Under the pieces are notes generated by a model. It ran no database searches. It was not told the origin of the DNA and saw only the letters and a program-made list of their open reading frames with translations. Both the position numbers and the translations under genes were made by a program. Positions 9,686 to 20,291 of a stretch of DNA of 64,000 bases are shown piece after piece (the stretch's first letter is position 1; each line of letters starts with the position of its first letter). The stretch is from Castanea sativa (taxonomy: Eukaryota > Streptophyta > Magnoliopsida > Fagales > Fagaceae): the NCBI RefSeq assembly GCF_040712315.1, contig NC_134018.1:43525335-43589334 (forward strand). Direction: 5' to 3'.

Positions 9686-12179
9686 ATGGGAAAATTTAAG
9701 TGTCTAGTTGATACCGCCGCTGGGATGGAAGGTTTTAGAGCTAAGTATCACATTCCCAGCGACGTAGGTTTAAAATACTACCCGGCGGAAGCCGTGGCTG
9801 GTTCTAGGAAAACCGGAGAGGTCATCATCCCGATGGTCGCCTTCGTAGAAGGTGGGATGACCCTTCCAATGAAAAGCGTAACCAGGGAGTACCTCCGCAA
9901 CCACCGGTTGTGCCCCGATCAATGTGCACCCAACGTTTTTAGAGTCTTAGAAAGCGTCGACGCTCTAAACGAGCAGATGGGTCTGAACCTCACCTGGCAT
10001 GATGTCGCTTTTATGTATGAATGCCACAAACTCACTAGAGTAGGATACTATATCAAATCCCGTTCTAGCGTAGTTAGGTTAATCTCCTGTCTGCCCAAGT
10101 CCAATAAAGGCATGAAGGACGACTACCTCATCGTCTCAGGCAACTGGCACGACGGACCCCACTGCCCAGTTGAGTGGGGAGATCCAGGTGCGACACCTTA
10201 GGATCCAACTTCCCGCCCCATAACTCCATCTAAACATCTTAGAATGTCATTTGCCTTTACAAAATATTTGACTTTAGTTTATTACATGTTCTACGAATCT
10301 GACCATGTTTGTTTGTTTTGGTGTCTTTCTTTGCAGATAAACAACACGTGCACCCCCGCTTGAGCCACTGCAACGTCGCAGATTTGAACAGAGTGCTTCG
10401 CTCAGAAGTGTTCGTAAGTGTAGACTTACAACTTAGGGCGGCTCATTTGATACTAGGGTACGACCTTATCTCCTCGTACTTCCAGGAGATCGAGAACGCC
10501 ATTATTGCCGGTGACTGGCGGCGTAGGAGGATTCACGTAGCCAGACCACACTTCCTGGCCGACCACGACCTTCCTGACGACCCCCACACCATACTGTACT
10601 CACAACCGATTGCTGCGATCCCTCTCGCTACGCACTCTCAGGCAACTGTTGTCCCAGAGGAGCAGGTGTCTTCTTCGAACACGTTGGACGCCCCACGACC
10701 TCGTGGAAACCCGTTCGTTATTCTTTCCGACGAGGAAGAAGAAGCAGCCGAGACCTCTGGGATCGCGGGCTTAGTGATAGCGCGTCCAGACGATAGCTCC
10801 ATTGAGGAAAACATGGACGAGCTTAAGGACCTTATGATCGCGAGAGGCGCGAGAGTGGCCAAAAAGGGAACGAGGGGGTCCCAAGCTCCCCCAGCCTTGC
10901 CACCACCCCCTCCTCCATCCGACCCCAAACCTCCCGCCGACGATCCGAAGAAGAAAAGGAAGGTGGAGGCCGAGGGGGCCGGTGGCGAGAAGCAAAAGAA
11001 GCCACGACAACAACCACAACCAGCTCAGCAGCAGAAGCTGGACAAGGGCAAAGGCCGGGCTCGCTCAGTCGAGAGTGGGGAGATCAGAGACATGGCCGAA
11101 GTGCGCCGAGCACCGACTACCTGGTCTCCTGACCTAAGACTGGACGGCGCACCAATCCCTTGCCACTCCAGTATCAGGGCAATCCAACAAGGCCACGCCC
11201 ACCACTTGGCCGAGGCGTTGGAGCATCCTCTTCTGCTGCCCAAGGACATGGAAACCTTGGAGAAGATGGGCCAACTTCAGTTGTTCCTTTCATTAAAAAG
11301 GGATTTAGCTCTGGTAAGTTCCACCTCACACTTGTACTTTAGATTCATTTGTAAACACTTTACCATATTTTAACCTCCTGACATTTTTTGCAGGCCATCC
11401 AAGAAGTTTTCGCGGCCGAGAAGTTCGTGGAGGATTCTCGGAAGCGCACTGGGATGGAGCAAGAGCTACGGCTAGAGGCAGAAAGGTTCCTAGGCCAGGT
11501 CCTAGCAGAGAATGGGAAGATCACATCGCAGCTAGCCGACTTAAAAAGAGAGAAGGATGGTGCCGAGGCCAGCTTAAAGACAATGGAGAACCAAGTAGAG
11601 GGGCAACGTAAGCTTTTTCGCCAAAAGGACGACGAGCTCTCTTAAGCCCAACGGGCACGCTCTGATTTGGAGAAGGAGCTTACGCGGGCGAAAGAGGAGG
11701 CTCGCGCCCACAAGCACGCACTGGAGGCCGCGAAGAAGGCCAGCTATCAGGAGGGAGTAAATGTAACACAAGAACGGTTGACAGAAGCCTTTGCGGCCTT
11801 GTGCCGAGAGTACTGTTAACAGGTCTGGGGAGAGGCCATGAATGCAGCAGGGGTTCCTCAAGCTTCCGAGCTGAGGAAGCTCGAGAACATTTAGCTTCCC
11901 CTAGACATACAGGAGATAGAAGACCCTCCTGTTGTTGCCTCCTCTGCCCTTCCTCCTGTGGTGCAAGAACTCGTTCCTGATCCTACAGAACCTGAAGGTT
12001 CCCATAAAGAGAAGGACGAGCGTGGCGGTGCCGAGAATGAGCAAATTCAGAACGTGGAGCCCCTCATTCCTTCAACAGACAAAGGAAAGCAAGTTCTGTC
12101 TACCTTTGAGCTGGAACTGAAGAGCACTGAGGCTGGCAGCAGCTCCCTCCAAGACCCCCTCCCCAAGCTTAGGGCCTAG
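9686..12179 (+). pseudogene. Antisense spliced accessory ORF of the Tat element
   Basis: Three exons are supported by frame and splice sites: 9686-10187, 10337-11313 and 11394-12179. The introns begin GTGCGA and GTAAGT and end TTTGCAG and TTTTGCAG. Phases are 1 and 0, and joining keeps the frame. The first exon (ATG at 9686) resembles the plant 'putative gypsy type transposon' protein family. The second has an acidic stretch, a proline-rich segment and the nuclear localisation signal PKKKRKV (10945-10965). The third is a charged, coiled-coil-like region with an acidic, Pro-rich end. Exon 3 is broken by stops at 11643, 11817 and 11892; the first and third look like CAA/CAG to TAA/TAG changes. 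A 5'-UTR intron at 9582-9661 is possible. It lies on the strand opposite gag-pol, so it needs its own promoter. Function is unknown. Confidence 0.75.
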
Positions 12180-12640
12180 CATAGGACTTTCATGTACTCC
12201 TTTTTTGATGATGTATATAATTAATGAAGAACAATTTTATTCAACTTTCACTCATGTCGTATTTGTTTTACTTTATTCTTTTTGTGCTTGTCATGAAAGT
12301 TCTCACTAATACATAGTTAAAGGAAGAACAGAATAAACAAATCTAACTCCAAGAGTTGCACAATTATAACCTCCAAACAGCCATGCGCATATTTGCTTTG
12401 CAAAGTAGAATATTTAAGAACCTGACAGAGATTAACTTAGTTTGGATATTAAACAATGCCTTAGTCAAAAAACTTATATGATGGTTAAACTTTTGTAATC
12501 TGAGGCATTACTTTTAGTAGGATGTAAGGTCCGAGGGCCATTCCTTACAAAAATTTGTTTAACACTTAAAGATATAGAACTTAAGATCTAAGTCAATGAA
12601 TGGTAAGATACTGATTTCCATAAAACGTTTGATAAGAATA
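12180..12640. other. Spacer between antisense ORF and tandem array
   Basis: AT-rich, non-coding. One diverged 'aaggtccgagggcc' block (about 12526) shows that the array decays outward into this spacer. Confidence 0.55.
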
Positions 12641-13515
12641 AGAACAGTGACTAAGGTGCTGTTTAACAAATGAGAAGATATCAATTTTCACGAGGTTTAT
12701 GGTCCGAGGACCATACTTAACCAAGTTTCTGTTTGACACTTAAGAATAGTAATTTCAAATGTTAATTTTCCCAAAGTAGAAGGTCCAAAGACCCGGCATA
12801 ACTAAGGTTCTGTTTAACAAATGATAAGATATCAATTTCCACAAAGTTTGTGGTCCGAGGACCATACTTAACCAAGTTTCTGTTTGACACTTAAGAATAG
12901 TAATTTCAAATGTTAATTTCTCCAAAGTAGAAGGTCCGAGGACCCGGCATAACTAAGGTTTCGTTTAACAAATGATAAGAATCAATTTCCACAAAATTTG
13001 TGGTCCGAGGACCATACTTAACCAAGTTTCTGTTTGACACTTAAGAATAGTAACTTTAAATGTTAATTTCCCTAAAGTAGAAGGTCCGAGGACCCGGCAT
13101 AACTAAGGTTCTGTTTAACAAATGATAAGATATCAATTTCCACAAGGTTTGTGGTCCGATGACCATATTTAACCAAGTTTCTGTTTGACACTTAAGAATA
13201 GTAACTTCAAATGTTAATTTCCCCAAAGTAGAAGGTCCGAGGACCCGGCATAACTAAGGTTCTGTTTAACAAATGATAAGATATCAATTTTCACAAGGTT
13301 TGTGGTCCGAGGACCATATTTAACCAAGTTTCTGTTTGACATTTAAGAATAGTAACTTCAAATGTTAATTTCCCCAAAGTAGAAGGTCCTCGGACCCGGT
13401 ATAACTAAGGTTCTGTTTAACAAATGATAAGATATCAATTTCCACAAGGTTTGTGGTCCGAAGACCATATTTAACCAAGTTTTTGTTTGACACTTAAGAA
13501 TAGTAACTGCAAGCC
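12641..13515. repeat. 151-bp tandem repeat array inside the Tat element
   Basis: The block ggtccgaggaccata recurs at 12701, 12852, 13002, 13153, 13304 and 13455, giving a 150-151 bp period and about six units. Each unit also holds a second ggtccgaggacccggcat block, and both are built on the near-palindrome GGTCC-ga-GGACC. The array sits between the end of pol and the antisense ORF. Tandem repeats in this 3' untranslated interval are known in Tat/Ogre elements. Confidence 0.92.
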
Positions 13516-13597
13516 CCAGAGGTATTTATAACTTTGAACTGCTAACTAACAAAAGCACACTTTATTAATAATAATACCTTCGAAGGTTATTTACATT

Positions 13598-16500
13598 TTA
13601 TGGGCGTGGTACAATTCTTTCATCTAGGTCAGCTAGCCGATACGACCTTATGCCTGCTACTAAAACAATGCGATAGGGGTCTTCCCAGTTTGGTCCTAGC
13701 TTACCCCAGGCTGGGTTCTTAGAAGTGCCCACAACTTTTCTTAGTACAAGATCCTCAAGTGCGAGTGGCCTTAGCTTCACGTGGGCATCATATCCCCGTT
13801 TAAGCTTCTGTTGATAATAAGCCATTTGGACCATAGCTGCCTCGCGTCGTTCCTCAATTAAATCAAGACCTTTTTCCAGGAGGCCATCGTTATTCTCCGG
13901 GCTAAAAGAACTCGTTTTCAGGGTGGGAAAACCTGATTCCAGAGGTATCACCACCTCGGCTCCATAAGTCATAGAGAATGGCGTTTCTCCTGTGGACCTG
14001 CGTGGTGTAGTCCGATACGTCCAGAGAACATGTGGGAGTTCTTCTACCCACCTGCCTTTCGCATCGTCCAACCTTTTCTTGAGCCCACTAACTATGACCT
14101 TGTTAACGGCCTTGGCTTGCCCATTTCCTTGAGGATAAGCTGGGGTGGAGTATCTATTTATGATGCCCATATCACCACAATATTTCCTAAAAGCCTTGCT
14201 ATCGAATTGAACGCCATTGTCTGAGATAAGTGTGTGTGGTATACCGAATCTAGTGACGATGTTTTTCCAGACAAACTTCTTGGAATCAACGTCTCTGATA
14301 TTTGCTAAGGGCTTGGCCTTAACCCATTTAGTGAAGTAGTCTGTTCCCACGAGAAGCCATCTTTTGTTTCCTGCAGCCCTCGAAAATGGCCCCACTATGT
14401 CCAATCCCCATTGTGTGAAAGGCCAAGGACTGGAGAGAGGGTTGAGAACCCCTCCAGGTTGATGAATATTAGGGGCGAACCTCTGGCACTGATCACATTT
14501 CCTGGCATAGTCTTGAGCCTCCCTTTGCATATTGGGCCACCAATAACCCTGAGTCAGAGCTCTGTGGGCTAAGGATCTTCCCCCGGTGTGGCTCCCACAA
14601 ATCCCTTCATGCAGTTCTTCCAGAAGTGCTTCCGTTGATTCAGGGTGTACACACAATAAGTACAGTCCTGAGAAGGATTGTTTATACAGTTTCTGATCCT
14701 CGGACAACCAGAAATGTGGCGCCTTTCGATGTATCTTATCTGCTTCAGATTTGTCCTTAGGAAGGATGTCATTCTTAAGAAAAGATATGACCGGGTCAAT
14801 CCAACTAGGTCCAGGCCTTATCAGATGGATGCGAGCTGCGTTGACAACTGTAAGAATTGGCTCTAGCAAATCCTCTACAAGGATAATTCTGGGTAAGCAC
14901 TGAGCCAAGGACGTGGCTAATGTGGCCAAAGAATCTGCATGGGTGTTTCCACTCCTAGAGATGTGAGACAAGACAAAGGAATCAAATTTAGCTTGCTGAC
15001 GTTTGACCTGGGCCAAGTATTCTTGCATTCTTGGGTCCCTAGCCTCCATGGTCCCCATGACCTGGCTGACCACCAACTGTGAATCCGAAAACACATGAAC
15101 TTCCTTTCCACCCATACTGTGTACTATGTTTATGCCCACCAAGACTGTTTCATACTCAGCCTCATTATTAGTAGCCGAGAAGGCCAGTCTCAAAGACTTT
15201 TCAAAGACAATTCCCTCAGGGGATATTAGGACAAGTCCAATACCAGACCCTCTCTGATTAGCTGCTCCATCCACATACACTTTCCAAGTCGGAGGTACTG
15301 CGGCTGTGATCACACCAACTGATTTTTCATCCATGTGTGCTTCTTTCAGAGTTTCTTCTAGCAATGGTTCGGTAAACTCTGCCACCAAGTCAACGAGGAC
15401 CTGGCCCTTCACCGAGGTGCGAGGCCTGTATTTAACGTCAAAGGCTCCCAAAATGGTTCCCCACTTTGCCACCCTGCCAAAGTAATCGGCGCTGCGTAAC
15501 ACCGCCTTGAGAGGCAATTGGGTAAGAACCACCACCGTGTGGGACTGGAAATAATGAGGAAGCTTCCCCATGGCATGAACTATGGCCAGAAGTGCTTTCT
15601 CCAAGAGTAGATAGCGCACCTCGGCCTCATTCAAAGACTTACTAACATAGTAGACCGGTCTTTGCACCTCGCTTTCATCTCTTATAAGGACCAGGCTGAC
15701 CACATAGACGGCCACTACCAGATAAGCAAACAAAACCTCGTCCGCCTCGGGGCGAGACAATATAGGTGGCCGAGAAAGATATTGCTTAAGCTGTTGGAAG
15801 GCTAACACGCAGTCCTCGGTCCATTGAAACCCCTTCCATTTATTCAACAACTGGAAGAAAGGACGGCACCGGTCAGCTGACCGAGAGATAAATTTGTTCA
15901 GTGCGGCAATCATTCCGGTTAATTTTTGGATTTCTTTTGGGTTTCGAGGTGGCTGCAAATCCTGAATAGCCTTGACCTGCGCTGGGTTTACCTCTATGCC
16001 TCTATGAGTAATCATATATCCCAAGAACTTTTCAGATCCCACGCCAAAAGAGCACTTTGAGGCATTAAGGCGCAACTTGTACTTTCTTAGCACCTGGAAG
16101 GTGTCAGCCAAATCTTTAACGTGTGAAGGTATTATTTTACTCTTCACCACCATATCATCCACATAAACCTCAATGGTCTTTCCTAGTTGCTGTTCGAACA
16201 TTCTGGTCATCATTCTTTGGTAGGTAGCCCCAGCATTTTTCAACCCAAACGGCATGACCTTATAGTGGTAGTTCCCTGTTGGAGTAATGAAAGTAGTCTT
16301 CTCTTGATCCTCCAATGCCAATGGAATCTGATGGTAACCCTGGAAGGCATCCAAAAAACTCATACGAGGCAGTCACGTCCACAAGCTGGTCAATACGCGG
16401 CATTGGGAACGAATCCTTGGGGCAGGCCTTATTCAAATCCGTGAAGTCCACACATACTCTCCACGTTCCATTCTTCTTTTTTACCACAACTGTATGCGCC

Positions 16501-16844
16501 AAGCATTCGGGGTAGAAAACCTCTTTAATAGCCTCAGCCCTCTTGAGTTTGATCACCTCCTCCTTGACAGCATCGGAATGTTCCTTGGAAGAACGCCGAG
16601 GTGGCTGCCTTCTCGGAATAATGGCGGGGTTGATATTTAAATGATGACAAATGAAGCTTAGATCTACGCCGGGAGCCTCATAAGGGTCCCACGCGAAAAC
16701 ATCAATATTGCTTTTCAGAAATTTCAACAACTCCATCTTCTCCTGGTGCGGCAAACGCATGCCGACTTGGAAGAACCTCTCTAGGTCATCCGCTATCAAA
16801 AACTTCTCTAACTCCTCACAAACAACCTCTTCTCCTGTCACCAC
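13598..16844 (-). pseudogene. Gypsy pol: RT, RNase H, aRNase H, integrase
   Basis: RT begins upstream of 16363 (VVKKKNGTWRVCVDFTDLNK) and continues after a frameshift near 16355 in a T-run. The long 921-residue ORF carries YVDD at residues 67-70. A first RNase H follows at about 205-315 and is degenerate (LTQLP where LTDQP is usual). A second, archaeal-type RNase H at about 360-485 keeps D365, E402, D427 and D477. The integrase has H585/C623/C626 of the zinc domain, D655 and D715, but Lys751 replaces the catalytic Glu (GNGQAKAVN), exactly 35 residues after D715. Dual RNase H places it in Tat. The frameshift and E-to-K change make it non-functional. The C-terminus ends at ERIVPRP. Confidence 0.92.
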
Positions 16845-17402
16845 TCCGGGTGCATCCGGAGCTGTTAATTGCTATGAGTCTTGGATGAGCAAAGCCGATG
16901 ACTCGGCTTCTGTCTGATGAAGCACTGCGGCTGATATGCATTGCCTGGCCACCGATTGGCTGCCGAGGATCTCTTCAACATGTTCCCTAGAGGGGAACTT
17001 AACCTTAACATGCAAGGTAGAGGAGACGGCTCCCAGAGCGTGCAGCCATGGCCTGACGAGGATGGCTGTATATGGGGAGTATGCGTCAACCACAATGAAA
17101 TCCACCTCAACCGTTTCTGAGCCGGATTGAACGGGCAAACGAATCTGTCCCTTCGGCACAACGGCCTTTCCTTCAAAGCTTATGAGTGGCGAGTCATAAG
17201 GAGTAAGATCTTCCAGCTTCAACCTTAGCCCCTTAAATAAATCAGGGTACATGATATCTGCACCACTGCCCTGATCAATCATCACCCTCTTCACGTCATA
17301 ATTCCCTATCCTGAGAGTGACCACCAGAGCATCGTCATGGGGTTGAATGGTACCAACCTTATGCTCCTCCGAAAATCCCAAGACGAGTAAATTCACCTTC
17401 AA
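16845..17402 (-). CDS. Gypsy protease region ending in a UAG before RT
   Basis: Encodes the aspartic protease of the element with active-site motif MIDQGSGADIMY, followed by PDLFKGLRL and ILVRPWLHALGA. It has no good ATG of its own; it is the middle of gag-pol, and the upstream link to gag shifts frame around 17405-17420. The ORF ends at UAG (16874-16872 on the minus strand). The next bases are CAA UUA, and RT follows in the same frame. The same stop, in the same place, exists in the second Gypsy copy at 34391. The stop may therefore be a read-through site. Confidence 0.8.
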
Positions 17403-17571
17403 CCTCTTCGGCCTGAGAATGGGAAACCGCCATTACCCTAGTGGGACCCGAGCCGGTCCTGCCAAGTGCAGCAAAGATAACGTTAATTGTTCCCAATACC
17501 AGCCGAGATGGATTATTCTTCTGATTATTTAAGCCAGATTGACTGCCCTGTCCATTAGGTTGACATAGGTG

Positions 17572-18864
17572 CTACTTCAGTTTTCCTTCGCTGACAAGCT
17601 GCTCCAAGTGGTTCCAAAGGGTCCGACAGTTCTCGGTAGTGTGGCCCACGTCCTGATGGTACTGACAAAAGAGGTTCTGATTCCTCTTCGCGGGGTCTTC
17701 TGCCATCTTACTAGGCCATCTGAAGAAGGGCTCCTTACGAACTTTCTCTAATAATTGGTGTACTGGTTCTCGGAACACAGTGTTCACGGCTTGAGGTACT
17801 GCCGAGCCGGACTGCCCTATGTAATCTCTCCTCGGCTTGTTGTTGTGGTATCTGTCCGACCTGAAATCCCTTCTCTCCTGCGGGATAACCTTCTCCTTAC
17901 CCTTTCCTTGCTGCTGGTCTTCCTCTACTCTTTTGTATTCATCAATACGGTCCATGAGGCAACGTACGCTGCGGACGGGCTTTTTGGTCAAGGACTTTCT
18001 CAAATCGTGGTCAGTAGGAAGACCTACCTTAAAGGTATTGAGCGCCACCTCATCAAAATCACCATCAATCTCGTTAAACATCTCCCAGTACTGGTCGGAA
18101 TATGCTTTCAACGTCTCTCCTTCCCTCATGGTTATGGATAACAGCGAGTCCAATGGCCGAGGCACTCTGCTACACGTGATAAACCGTGAAGCGAATGCTC
18201 TAGTAAGCTCCCCGAACGAACCTACAGACCCCGATTTAAGGCCGTTGAACCACCTCATAGCAACAGGTCCCAAGCTAGAGGGGAAAACTTTACACATCAG
18301 GGTCTCGTTATGAGAGTGCACCGCCATCCTCTGGTTAAAGTGACTCACATGCTCCACCGGATCAGTCCGGCCATTGTAGATGGTAAAGGTGGGCTGGGTA
18401 AACCTCCTGGGAAGCCTCCCTTTCTCAATCCTCCGTGAAAATGGAGATTTGGAGAGTTGGTGCAACGCCCGACTCATAGCATCGTTCCCCAAGCCCCTAG
18501 AAGGAAGTTTCTTGTGTCTGCGAGCTGGCGGGTCGTCCTCCTCACCAGAGGACATTATGCTGGGGGGTGAGCATGACCTCGAGCTGTAACTACCTCCCCG
18601 GACCTCCGCTGAAGAAGGATTAGATGAGGACGGTGAAGACTTACGTCTGGCGCGGCGTAGCTTTCTTTTCAAACGATTAATCTCCTTGTACATGGCTTTA
18701 GCACCGTCCTCGTGGGTGGCGCTGCCCCCGCCATGAGTATGGCTAGCCCTAGGGTATTCTGTATGGACACTTCCCTCACGATCCCTTCGACGCTCAAGAC
18801 GCTCGAAAAGATCTTCCGGTTGTGATCCTTGAGACTCTGCATGGTGTGAGCCTAGGTCTGCCAT
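17572..18864 (-). CDS. Gypsy gag polyprotein
   Basis: A 430-residue ORF starting MADLGSHHAESQG. Charged and Arg/Ser-rich N-terminus (RKLRRARRKSSPSSS), then the retrotransposon gag domain at about 160-320 (VSHFNQRMAVHS...VAMRWFNGLKSG...YSDQYWEMFNEI), then a zinc-binding-like segment, FCQYHQDVGHTTENC, close to the end. It would form the particle and bind RNA. It ends LVSEGKLK-stop. The second Gypsy copy has CAA at the equivalent codon and reads on, so this UAG is probably a C-to-T lesion rather than the natural gag end. The start is the first ATG after the primer site. Confidence 0.88.
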   Translation of the reverse strand: MADLGSHHAESQGSQPEDLFERLERRRDREGSVHTEYPRASHTHGGGSATHEDGAKAMYKEINRLKRKLRRARRKSSPSSSNPSSAEVRGGSYSSRSCSPPSIMSSGEEDDPPARRHKKLPSRGLGNDAMSRALHQLSKSPFSRRIEKGRLPRRFTQPTFTIYNGRTDPVEHVSHFNQRMAVHSHNETLMCKVFPSSLGPVAMRWFNGLKSGSVGSFGELTRAFASRFITCSRVPRPLDSLLSITMREGETLKAYSDQYWEMFNEIDGDFDEVALNTFKVGLPTDHDLRKSLTKKPVRSVRCLMDRIDEYKRVEEDQQQGKGKEKVIPQERRDFRSDRYHNNKPRRDYIGQSGSAVPQAVNTVFREPVHQLLEKVRKEPFFRWPSKMAEDPAKRNQNLFCQYHQDVGHTTENCRTLWNHLEQLVSEGKLK

Positions 18865-18890
18865 AGTATCCCAGCTCCTTTCAGACTAGA

Positions 18891-18908
18891 TTCCCACAGA
18901 CGGCGCCA
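18891..18908 (-). other. Primer binding site of the Tat element
   Basis: Read on the minus strand, two bases after the LTR end: TGGCGCCGTCTGTGGGA. The first nine bases match the complement of a plant tRNA-Asp 3' end as I recall it. Confidence 0.75.
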
Positions 18909-18910
18909 AT

Positions 18911-19656
18911 TGTAAGTGCACAATTGCACCTGGACCCAAAGAAAATTATGGGCTTAGGCCCAATGAGTCTTAAAAAATGAAATTTGTAAAGTGTGGGCTT
19001 GAAATCTAGACTAAAGGTACTGAGAACTTGATAACAGGTTTTGGCGTGCAAACACTTGTAAATAACAAATGATAATTGCAAAAATTCCTCCTCGGACGTA
19101 AGCCGAGGACTACCTCCGTATTATTTCTCTTTCTTTCTAAAGATTACGATTTTTAATTTCTTTCTTTTTTCCAGCCTCTCTCTTCTTTGGCCTTCACCCC
19201 CCTTAAATACTTCTTTTCCTGATACTTTATCCACGTGTTGCTCAAACCCCCTCTAGATATTTCTTTTCTTAGTGCCTTTGAATAGTGACCAGAAGTTTCA
19301 GTTCTACTGTTCAGGGGTCACTTCCCCATTAATGCGGCCAGGGAGGTAGGTGCAGAGTCTTTAATGTGGAGGTGACAGCCTTTGCTCTTGGTATTTTTCT
19401 AACATCGGTGTATCTAGAAGGTTCAGGGTTTCCCCCCTCTTAACCAACAGTCTTTCCAGAATTCTGCTTTGACCTTCGTAGTGAATCTCCGAGTTCTCTT
19501 GGATCTGTCCGAGGAGAAACTCACCCTCGGCTGTATCCTCGGACCCTCGGCGTATGGGCCGATTCGCAGTACTAACAAATCCTTACCTCAAAAGCAGTTC
19601 GGCTCTCCTTGCTAGAGCCCAAAGGCCCAAATGCCTGCTTGGGTCCTTTACTCCCC

Positions 19657-19659
<3 letters not shown>
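18911..19659 (-). repeat. 5' LTR (in sense) of the Tat element
   Basis: 749 bp, TGTAAGTGCACAATT to CTCCCCACA on the plus strand, with intact TG/CA ends. It pairs with 8431-9179. Confidence 0.94.

Positions 19660-19724
<65 letters not shown>
19660..19724. repeat. (TA)n microsatellite
   Basis: About 32 TA units directly abut the LTR. Together with 7533-7547 and 8403-8430 it is probably one original microsatellite split by two retrotransposon insertions. Confidence 0.95.
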
Positions 19725-19728
<4 letters not shown>

Positions 19729-20288
19729 TTTACTAAAATTATTTTTATATATGTATTTTATCTAATAGTTTATTAGAAAATATGAATCTTGTTATGTTTT
19801 ATAAAAGTTCTAAAATTTTCTATTATTAATTTCTTGTAAAAAATTTGAAGAAAAAAAAGGGTGAAATTGTCACAAATGAACCAAAAATTCATTAAAAAAA
19901 AAGGTTAGAAGACAACGAAATAAAACAAAACTATAGCAATTATAAAAAGATGTTATCAAAAGTTGAATAAAAAATTTAATTGATTATTTTGCATACCAAA
20001 AAGGCGAGAAAAATGGATTTAAAATTTAAAAAATTTATGCAATTGTTAGTGCTATTCCTCCTACATCTTTCCTGTAGATATAGGTTTTTTTGTTTGTTTT
20101 TAGAATTAGGTGTTTGTTATTGAACGTAATTATATTTATTTTATTGAGACATTTATTTAGCTGGGTAGATTTTCTCGAGGTAAATATGTTACTATATATC
20201 TTGTGGCGATCTAACAGCATCACTTTGTTGATCGATGAGTGAGCATTCCCCACAAATCCACAAATACGCAGAGTTGTAATGTTGAGTT
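19725..20288. other. Intergenic, AT-rich, no gene seen
   Basis: No domain, repeat end or plausible exon recognised. Confidence 0.6.
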
Positions 20289-20291
20289 TTA

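Larger units (their letters stand above)
8431..19659 (-). mobile_element. Full-length Tat-lineage Ty3/Gypsy retrotransposon
   Basis: An 11.2-kb element whose sense strand is minus. Two 749-bp LTRs flank, in sense order: primer site, gag, protease, RT, degenerate RNase H, archaeal-type RNase H, integrase, a 151-bp tandem array, and a spliced ORF on the opposite strand. Dual RNase H plus an antisense 3' ORF are hallmarks of the Tat/Grande/Retand group. By eye the LTRs differ at about 28 positions (about 96% identity), mostly transitions. Flanks are ATATA on both sides inside a TA microsatellite. Lesions include an RT frameshift near 16355, a stop at the end of gag, and loss of the integrase catalytic Glu, so the copy is not autonomous. 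Confidence 0.92.

Noticed and set aside
12641..13515. Regularly spaced repeats that could suggest a CRISPR array
   Set aside because: The 151-bp unit is conserved throughout, with no unique spacers, and it lies in a plant retrotransposon.
17566..17580. Gag-terminal UAG as a second read-through stop
   Set aside because: It is followed by CAC-CUA, not CAR-YYA, the other Gypsy copy has CAA here, and the downstream frame is shifted. A simple lesion is more likely.
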